Source: an uncultured Alphaproteobacteria bacterium (GTDB lineage: Bacteria; Pseudomonadota; Alphaproteobacteria; UBA3830). Taken from it: a stretch of DNA of 5,294 nucleotides. Positions 1 to 5,294 of this stretch are shown here, in pieces (positions within the stretch are counted from its first letter, which is position 1; every line of letters begins with the position of its first letter). The stretch covers positions 1-5,294 of the forward strand of contig CAJOEB010000087.1 of assembly GCA_905233775.1 (NCBI GenBank), read 5' to 3'. A program made the translations under genes and the position numbers. The notes beneath the pieces are model-generated. The model saw only the letters and a list, made by a program, of their open reading frames with translations. It was not told where the DNA came from and did not search any database.

Positions 1-696
1 TGCGATTCTTCTTCTATTGTAGCAAAAGACTTAAAAGTACAGGCATTAAATGTATCTCTGGAGAATAAGTCATATATGAAAAGCGGCGGAGCATTTAATT
101 TTTTCGGAAACAGATTTTCAGTTTACGACAGTATGTTCTGTTCAGATGATAAAGCCGGATTTTTTGTTCGGCGATTTGAAGTAGGAGGAGAAGAATCAAG
201 TATTATTATTAATAATGGATTAGCAGTTTCATCACTTCAGTTTAAAAATGAAGGTCAAATTCAAGCGAAGTCATTAATAGTGTCCATAAACAAGAATCTT
301 TTTGGCTTTGAAATTGAGCGCACAGGTTTTAATTCTTATCAAACTATCCCATTGATCGGAGTAGGCAACAAAGGCTCTATAATAGCAGATACAATTGATT
401 TAAGCTCCGCATATTATCTTGTTAATGGAGGACGTTTAGAAGCCACCAATAGGATTCGGCTATTTTCTGTCTTTGATTTAGTAAATTTAGGAAATATTGT
501 TCAAAGGAACAGTCGAGCTCAAGAAGCAAACAGCTCATCTTTATCAGGTGAAATCGGACATTCAGTAATTCAATCGGAATCCGGATTATCAAACAAAGAA
601 GGAGTTATGGATTTCTATGGTGAACTTACACTGAAGGGAGAATCATTTAACAATACGAACGGAGAACTAAGAGCTCGCTCGCTACAAATGCTTCTT
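1..696 (+). other. Protein region: beta-helix repeats, first block (residues 1-232)
   Basis: The translation shows repeated short strands separated by Asn/Gly turns: NEGQIQA at residue 83, NKGSIIA at 123, NGGRLEA at 142, NLGNIVQ at 162 and NTNGELRA near 218-225. The spacing of 19-20 residues, or 40 where one unit is degenerate, matches one coil of a right-handed beta-helix. Asn sits at the turn and Ile/Leu/Val point inward. This is the expected fold for the filament shaft of an FHA-like protein. The block is already repetitive at base 1, so the filament continues upstream. It ends where the charged linker begins. The boundaries are approximate. Confidence 0.7.
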
Positions 697-3600
697 GCTA
701 TGGAGGAAGAAGATAATAAAGAAACTTTTAAAGAAAACCCAATAGAAAAGCAGAAACATGACATGGAAAATAATCCATACTCTCAAGCATTTCGTGAGTA
801 TATTAAAATCTCTCGATCTATTGGTGGCGAAAAGTCTAAAAAGAAAGATCAAGAAAAAAAGGAAAACTCATCAGAAACGAAAGAGAATCACGAGAAGAAA
901 GTTGAGCCACCGGAAATAGGGCATTTAATAAACACAAAAGGAATTATTGAGGTAGATGAAAACGCAATAATCAAAGGAGCAGGAGCAGTATACAACGCAG
1001 AAGGAGGAATAATAAAAGCCAATACGTTAACGATTAATATTTTCGGACGATTATTAAATCAAACGAGTGCTGAAATATTATCAAATGGCGGGAATATTAC
1101 TTCTGAAGGGAAGATATTTAACACGCTTTGTGCGAAAATTCTCGGAAAATTCAATTTAGCAAGTCATGGATTTGAAAACGGAATCGGTTCTCTCATTCAA
1201 GGAGAAATATCGATAAGAACGACTTCTGTTCCAAATGACGCGCCATTATTCAATTTCGGCAACATACACGGCACTTCAGGTGTGCTTTCGTTATTCTCAG
1301 ACTATATTATGAAAAATACGGGAAATATATCTTCAGACACAGCCATTTTTATGGAAACTGTTGAATTAAAGAATGACGCGGGAAAAATATCTGCTAATGC
1401 CGTTGATATGAGTGGAGTTCAAAGAGTCTTTAATAAAAAAGGCGGAGAAATAGAAGCAAAAGTAGGAGATGTTAGTTTTAAAGATGGGGTATTTTTTTCA
1501 AATCAAGGAATGATTTCCTCTGCAGACCTGATTCTGAGAAAGTTTGTGCCTTTATGCCCTTCTGAAGAAGGAATAAATTCAGAAGGCGTTTTACTTGCTC
1601 GGCACTTGTTATATTTAAGTACTGATTATCCGTTAAAATATATAAAAGGGATTATGCAAGCTCCTGAATTTGTTTTTGAGGTTAATGCGGAGGGTTTTGG
1701 TAATAAGGCTGTTGTATTAAATAAATTGCTTGAGGGATGTGGTTTAAAAACAGCTAAAGCAATCTTTTCATTCCCTAATTCAGAGGTGGAAAATAGAGGT
1801 ATAACCGTTTTTGATTTTGATACTACTATTGTTGCCAGTGCTTTTAGAAATATGTCGTTATTACGATGTTTACATAGTTTAAACATAGAAACGACAACAT
1901 ATGATGTAATTAATTCAGTAGCAGATGAAAAACTCGGGTGGGTTAGAGGTCTTGATCCGGTAACAAAGCGTCGTCCCGTGTTTCCATTGCAGAACGATTA
2001 CGATATATCTTCCAATTATCATAAATTAGATTCGCAATTGGGTGGATCTAAGGTTTATTTCGCTCATGAAAAGAAGAAAAACGATGCTATGATAGTTTCT
2101 GTAGGTGATCTGACGATATCATCTAAGGAACAACTTCGGAATCTCGGATTTATAGAGTCAAAAGGGAAGACTATACTGAAGGGAAAGAGTGTTCAGAACG
2201 GTTGGGCTTATGAAACAACTCGGCAAGCGCAACTTCCGGAATTAAATTTTAGTTATGATTACATGGAGTCGCAAGGAAACAGCATAGTTTCGGAGCAACA
2301 ACTTTATATAACCGCAGAAAAATTTTTAAATACATTCGGAACAATAAATGCGCAAAACGGTTTGATTTTTCATTCATCTCTCGAATCCGGCAGTATTTTT
2401 CTGAATTATGCCGGTAATATTGATGTTCAAGGAGATTGCCTTATAAACTCTATTATATTTGCTAACCTTATTGGTACAGTCAAAACTTCGAGAATGGATA
2501 AGAACTATTGGTTATTAGACTTTTGTAATACTCCTTCTCCTATGATAAACGTGCATAATGGACGATTGGATATTCATTCTCCATACGCAATAAACAGTGC
2601 AGGGCATATATTTGCTAAAAACGGAGTTTTTATTGATGGTAGTACAACACCGACAGAACGATTGCAGACTACTATAGATATCACTTCCAAAGGTTTTCTA
2701 TACGGACGTATGTTCTCTGTTAACGAATATAATTACGGTCAATATGCCGATCGTATTTTAGGAATGTCATTGGCTAATACGAATAATGGAGCGATTATTC
2801 GCGCAACTCTGCCGGAGGAACAGTATACATCTATTTTACCTGCGAGCATTTCGAGCCAAAATCAAGTCATAATTAAAGAATACAATAGTCTGAAATCTAC
2901 CGGAAACATTCATGCGGGAGAAATACATATTCACACAGGAACAGGAATGACCGAATTAGGTTATACAGGAAATGCGATTCTGCCATCGATATCAGGTTTT
3001 GCTAAAACAATAGACTTGTTTCCTTATATAAATTCTCTTGCCGAAAACCGCTTGCTCGATATAGCAGAAAACAGCGACTACATTTTCAAAAGCACAGAGG
3101 GAGATTTACGCAAATTGCCTTTTGCTGTAATTGAAACTCCGGCAGTAGATTTGAAAATGCTAAAACTTCCTTTCTCTCCTGCTGTTTTAGAGATTATGAT
3201 AACTAAACAGTTGCAATCAACTATTGGCACAGCTTATATTCCTGAAATGCCGACAATGCTTGCTGCTGCGGAACTCGCGTATGCTAATACTCCAAGTGTA
3301 TATAAGGAATCAGGGGAGCATTTCCAATGGCTACAACAGCATACAGACAAAGATATTTCAATTGTATCGGAGAAAAACGCAATTCATGGTCTCTTTTTCA
3401 GACCTCGTAAATTTGGAGCATATACTGCCCTATTCCCTGAGCTTCATCTTTCACCGCAATCTGTGCATTCTGCGCTCTCAAATCCTGCCGGAGCAACTGT
3501 TGCCGAAGGTAAAAACGCAGATATAGTCATTGATACGGACGGTTTCCTGCATGCTACATGTCAATTACATGCTGACGATAACATTTTTGCTAAAGCCAAG

Positions 3601-5294
3601 CGAGGCGCGCTATTTGAAACCGGTACATATGACGCAATGGCTATTACGCAGAACGAAGTCGAATATACAGAAAGATGTGGCATTTTAGGTCTAGATCACG
3701 AAACAGTACGCTTTAGACTTACCGAATGGCATCAAATCAAAAGAGCACGTGAACCTATGCTGGTAACTACAACTCGGGGTGACTTTGTAATAGTTATACC
3801 GAACAACGAAGAAGCAGCACATTTTGAAGAGATGGTTTCAGATATTAATACCAGCGAAAAAAGAAAGGCCAGAGTGAAAGAAGTCGGACCGACAGTAGAG
3901 TTTAAAGGAACAGTCACTGATATTGCCGGAGATGTAAAGGTCATAGGGACGGATGCTGAGGTCATACTCTCGCCTCTTGAAATCGCTACCGTTGTTCCTT
4001 GTCCACAAATCGCCAGCGCAAACAGAATCTCTACAACTCTCCCTGTCTTCTTACGTACTGTTTTAAAAGCTAAAGGAGTCGAAGCAGATGTTCGTGTGTT
4101 CAAAAATAACGGCAGCCAAATAAAAGCTCTCGATGATGTTGTCATAAAAGCCTCTGACCGCATAGAGTTTAATACGGAAACTCGCAAATTTACTCTTGCA
4201 GAAGGTGTAACAACCCATGCAAGTATGTTTTCCACTTCAACATCACATCATCGCATTGATGACGTCACTTTCTCCGCTCCTACTACCGAAGCAGGTGGTA
4301 ACATTCATTTCCAAACCGATACTGCTAATCTCACAGGGCAGTTTTCTGCTGATAACGATATCATTTTGAACGCACGAATCGCAGAACTTAAAAGCGTTCT
4401 TGCTTATGGCACGGAAGAATTTCATTCCAAGGCTTCCAGTTGGGTTTCAAGTGCTTCTTATGATCGTTTCGCGACCTTTTCACGCATCTCGCCAACCATT
4501 TTCCAATCTCATGGTGACTTCATCGCTGATTTGACCGACATATATTTCGAGCATAGCATTCAAAAATTATGTCACAACGAGAGAATTACCGCTTCTCGCA
4601 TCGATTCTTCTCCTCTCGAAGTCCATGAAACGGTAACTGAAAGTCGTTCCAGTAGTGGTTTCGATTTCTTCCTTCCTCTGGCCGTTTATGCCCCTGTTTG
4701 TGATGGGCGTATCAGCGATGCTCTCGAGGCTTTCTGGCAGCAATCGTCTCTCCTCACTGCGACTCATTCGCTTCTCAATTCTCAACGGGGCGCGGATCTC
4801 GCCGCAAATGGTATCAGCCTCGCTCTGTCAGCCTATTCTACCCTCAACACTCTCCTTTCCAAAGGAATCGGTGGCGGTTTATCATTATTCGGCATTGGAA
4901 ATTTCGGTTTTCATTCTTCTCAAATTAACTCTAATATGAAACATGATTTCACAGTCGCTTCAACCGTAGAAGCAAGTGGCAGTATTACTTGGGAAGCTCG
5001 TGCCGGCGACATCTGCATAGCGCATCGCATAGCAAAGGCAGGAGAAAATCAGCGCTATACTGCCTCGGGAAACATTTTGATAGAACCGGGACATGACACC
5101 GTTTCGATGGCCTCTTCTTCCTCATCATCGGGCATTAGTTTCAACGTTTTCACAAAAGATGTGGGTCTCAATTTCTCGCACGGTGAGACTTCCTTCATGT
5201 CAACCGATTATCTTGCGAGCGGGTTTCATTCCGTAGGGGATAACGTTTTCTCAGCCGGTAACGGCATTCACATCATCGTTCCGCAGATCTCGGG
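1..5294 (+). CDS. Giant FHA-like / haemagglutinin-repeat exoprotein (TpsA/CdiA-type), internal fragment, both ends missing
   Basis: Frame 1 is open across the whole window: 1764 codons plus two bases, no stop. The first ATG is at base 76, but the 25 codons before it are open and look like the same protein, so the true start is upstream. The product is rich in Asn, Gly, Ser, Ile and Thr. It carries many N-x(1-3)-G-x-I units about 20 residues apart, for example at residues 311, 332 and 353, and at 418, 439, 458, 478 and 501. Such ladders are typical of right-handed beta-helix filaments of the two-partner secretion family. These are exported by Sec and then by an Omp85-type TpsB pore, and act as surface adhesins or contact-dependent toxin carriers. 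The last third has Ser-rich modules resembling the haemagglutinin repeat of FHA/CdiA proteins. No signal peptide, TPS domain, VENN pretoxin motif or toxin domain is in view, so adhesin versus toxin carrier cannot be decided. GC rises from about 33% to 48% along the gene. The family call is by pattern recognition, not by a profile search. Confidence 0.9.
697..915 (+). other. Protein region: charged linker with Lys/Glu-rich core (residues 233-305)
   Basis: The beta-helix pattern stops here. First comes an acidic, helix-prone stretch starting near MEEEDNKE. Then comes a low-complexity core at residues 277-305 (bases 829-915) with 9 Lys and 8 Glu among 29 residues, ending in VEPPE. No Asn-Gly turn units occur inside it. 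The most likely reading is a flexible or helical spacer looped out of the filament shaft. The coding DNA is purine-rich and includes a run of seven A at bases 854-860, but the frame is intact through it. No known domain is recognised. Confidence 0.65.
916..1530 (+). other. Protein region: clearest beta-helix ladder (residues 306-510)
   Basis: This is the most regular stretch of the protein. Units begin NTKGII at residue 311, NAEGGII at 332, NQTSAEI at 353, NFGNI at 418, NTGNI at 439, NDAGKI at 458, NKKGGEI at 478 and NQGMI at 501. Intervals are 19-23 residues within each run. Each unit continues with alternating hydrophobic residues of the type I-x-A-x-x-L-x-I. This is the haemagglutinin-type repeat expected of the rod of FHA-like two-partner secretion exoproteins. 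The repeats have diverged and I see no obvious DNA-level tandem identity, so they look old rather than freshly amplified. Confidence 0.75.
1531..2130 (+). other. Protein region: weakly repetitive segment of unknown fold (residues 511-710)
   Basis: The 20-residue ladder fades after residue 501 and resumes near residue 714. Between these points the sequence is less repetitive. It has Pro-containing loops (KRRPVFP near bases 1966-1989), Tyr-rich patches, three Cys residues and possible short helices. One degenerate unit, NRGITVF (bases 1792-1812), suggests that part of it still belongs to the helix. It could be a globular excursion from the shaft or simply eroded repeats. I recognise no catalytic motif and assign no function. 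Confidence 0.45.
2131..3000 (+). other. Protein region: beta-helix repeats, resumed (residues 711-1000)
   Basis: Asn/Gly turn units return: NLGFIES at residue 714, NTFGTINAQ at 777, NYAGNIDVQ at 802 and NSAGHIFAK at 865. A later unit, STGNIHAGEIHIHTG, lies near bases 2896-2940. Spacing is less regular than in the block at 916-1530, with longer insertions between some units. The chemistry is otherwise the same: Asn at turns, Ile/Val/Leu in strands and Ser/Thr on the surface. I read this as the distal part of the first FHA repeat region. The boundary with the following non-repetitive block, near base 3000, is approximate. Confidence 0.6.
3001..3480 (+). other. Protein region: non-repetitive Pro/Tyr-containing block (residues 1001-1160)
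   Basis: This block has no Asn-Gly ladder. It contains 11 Pro and 6 Tyr in 160 residues. Likely helical pieces include the Leu-rich stretch after base 3028 and the Ala-rich MLAAAELAYA segment at bases 3256-3285. Pro motifs recur (KLPF twice, FSPAV, IPEMP, FRPRK, LSPQS). In CdiA proteins a receptor-binding domain and a Tyr/Pro-enriched domain separate the first and second FHA repeat regions, and this block occupies the equivalent place. That match is by position and composition only; I see no alignable motif, so binding function is an inference. Confidence 0.5.
3481..4104 (+). other. Protein region: mixed charged/beta segment before the second repeat region (residues 1161-1368)
   Basis: The sequence alternates beta-rich pieces (ADIVIDTDG, GDFVIVIP, TDIAGDVKVIG) with strongly charged, probably helical or coiled pieces (WHQIKRAREP at bases 3730-3759, SEKRKARVKE at 3853-3882). 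It has three Cys residues, at bases 3559, 3676 and 3997. The mix does not look like a simple beta-helix. It may be one or two small globular domains inserted in the rod, or a transition zone to the second repeat region. No family is recognised. Confidence 0.4.
4537..4671 (+). repeat. Diverged protein repeat, copy 1 (residues 1513-1557)
   Basis: Residues 1513-1532 align without gaps to residues 1670-1689 with 10 of 20 identities (D, I, H, I, K, N, R, T, A, S at matching places). The match then extends, after a one-residue gap, into HETV...SSSGFDF here and HDTV...SSSGISF in the other copy. The two copies lie about 156 residues apart. I see similarity at the protein level only; the DNA has diverged. 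This is one unit of the second haemagglutinin repeat region. Confidence 0.65.
4702..4878 (+). other. Protein region: Leu/Ala/Ser helical segment between the two Ser-rich repeats (residues 1568-1626)
   Basis: Between the two diverged repeats lies a stretch with no Asn-Gly turns and a strong helical look: SDALEAFWQQ, ATHSLLNSQRGADLAANG, ISLALSAYSTLNTLLSKG, ending in GIGGG. It is amphipathic rather than a clean transmembrane helix, since Asn, Gln, Ser, Arg and Lys break it up. Hydrophobic or amphipathic inserts occur between haemagglutinin repeats in some large TPS exoproteins. A role in membrane contact is possible but unproven. Confidence 0.45.
5008..5151 (+). repeat. Diverged protein repeat, copy 2 (residues 1670-1717)
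   Basis: This is the partner of the copy at bases 4537-4671. It opens with DICIAHRI, continues to TASGNILIEPGHDTV and then enters six consecutive Ser codons (bases 5113-5130) before GISF. The six Ser use mixed codons (TCT, TCC, TCA, TCG), so the run is not a simple DNA microsatellite. Confidence 0.65.

Larger units (their letters stand above)
4105..5294 (+). other. Protein region: second, Ser-rich haemagglutinin-type repeat region (residues 1369 to window end)
   Basis: The repeat style changes. Units such as GGNIHFQTDT (bases 4294-4323), ADNDIILNA (4348-4374), RAGDICIAH (4999-5025), SGNILIEPGHD (5065-5097) and GDNVFSAGNGIHII (5236-5277) follow the 'sAGgdixlxag' style of the second FHA region of FHA/CdiA proteins. 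Ser-rich segments with SSSG occur at bases 4648-4659 and 5113-5133. They resemble the Ser/Thr-rich arms of the Pfam haemagglutinin repeat family that I know as Fil_haemagg_2. GC content is clearly higher than at the 5' end. In CdiA this region is linked to toxin translocation, but that role is not shown here. It continues past the window end. Confidence 0.6.

Noticed and set aside
76..78. First in-frame ATG as the possible gene start
   Set aside because: The 25 codons upstream are open and similar in composition. No convincing ribosome-binding site stands out, and no signal peptide or TPS domain follows it, so the real start lies upstream of the window.
1626..1886. 86-codon minus-strand open frame
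   Set aside because: It overlaps the + strand coding frame completely and shows no domain or convincing start context. Treated as a shadow.
3224..3526. 100-codon + strand open frame in frame 2
   Set aside because: It is out of frame with the giant gene, which is open through the same region. Its translation has no recognisable pattern. It is an overlapping shadow.
3732..4235. 167-codon open frame on the minus strand
   Set aside because: It lies fully opposite the long + frame. Its translation is Ser/Thr/Ala/Val-rich without motifs, and the + frame carries the coherent repeat protein. It is an antisense shadow.
4243..4785. Two short minus-strand open frames (bases 4243-4425 and 4567-4785)
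   Set aside because: Both are antisense to the haemagglutinin-type repeats, have no recognisable domain, and are of the length expected by chance opposite a long coding frame.
4655..4939. 94-codon + strand open frame in frame 2, starting with a hydrophobic stretch that looks like a signal peptide or membrane segment
   Set aside because: The hydrophobicity follows from reading CT-rich Ser/Leu codons of the true frame one base out. Frame 1 stays open and repeat-like, so this is a shadow.
5113..5130. Run of six Ser codons as a microsatellite
   Set aside because: The codons are mixed (TCT TCT TCC TCA TCA TCG), so it is not a uniform DNA repeat prone to slippage. It is a Ser-rich arm of the protein repeat.

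Overview
The window is a single, uninterrupted coding frame. Frame 1 of the + strand reads from base 1 to base 5294 with no stop codon, giving 1764 complete codons plus two bases. It has neither its true start nor its stop here, so this is an internal piece of a very large gene. The translation is rich in Asn, Gly, Ser, Ile and Thr. Through much of its length it is built from roughly 20-residue units of the form N-x(1-3)-G-x-I, the signature of a right-handed beta-helix. This is typical of filamentous haemagglutinin (FHA)-like exoproteins of the two-partner (type Vb) secretion family, the TpsA/CdiA group. Residue numbers below count from base 1 of the window, not from the real N-terminus.

Layout: (1) bases 1-696, beta-helix units; (2) bases 697-915, a charged linker with a Lys/Glu-rich core; (3) bases 916-1530, the clearest beta-helix ladder; (4) bases 1531-2130, a stretch with only weak repeats; (5) bases 2131-3000, beta-helix units again; (6) bases 3001-3480, a non-repetitive, Pro/Tyr-containing and partly helical block; (7) bases 3481-4104, a mixed charged region; (8) bases 4105-5294, a second repeat region of different style, with Ser-rich haemagglutinin-type modules and an embedded Leu/Ala helical segment. 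The order 'first FHA repeat region, non-repetitive block, second FHA repeat region' resembles contact-dependent inhibition (CdiA) effectors. The parts that would prove this (N-terminal TPS domain, pretoxin domain, C-terminal toxin, immunity gene, TpsB/CdiB transporter) all lie outside the window.

The organism must be Gram-negative if the protein is a TPS substrate, and it is AT-rich overall. Base composition changes strongly along the gene: hand counts of 300-base blocks give 33% GC at 1-300, 35% at 2401-2700, 43% at 3601-3900, 44% at 4201-4500, and 48% at both 4501-4800 and 4981-5280. An intracellular or host-associated proteobacterium is a plausible source, but I cannot fix the taxon from this sequence. 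I see no RNA gene, promoter, terminator, mobile element or CRISPR array. The shorter open frames on either strand are shadows of the giant gene.
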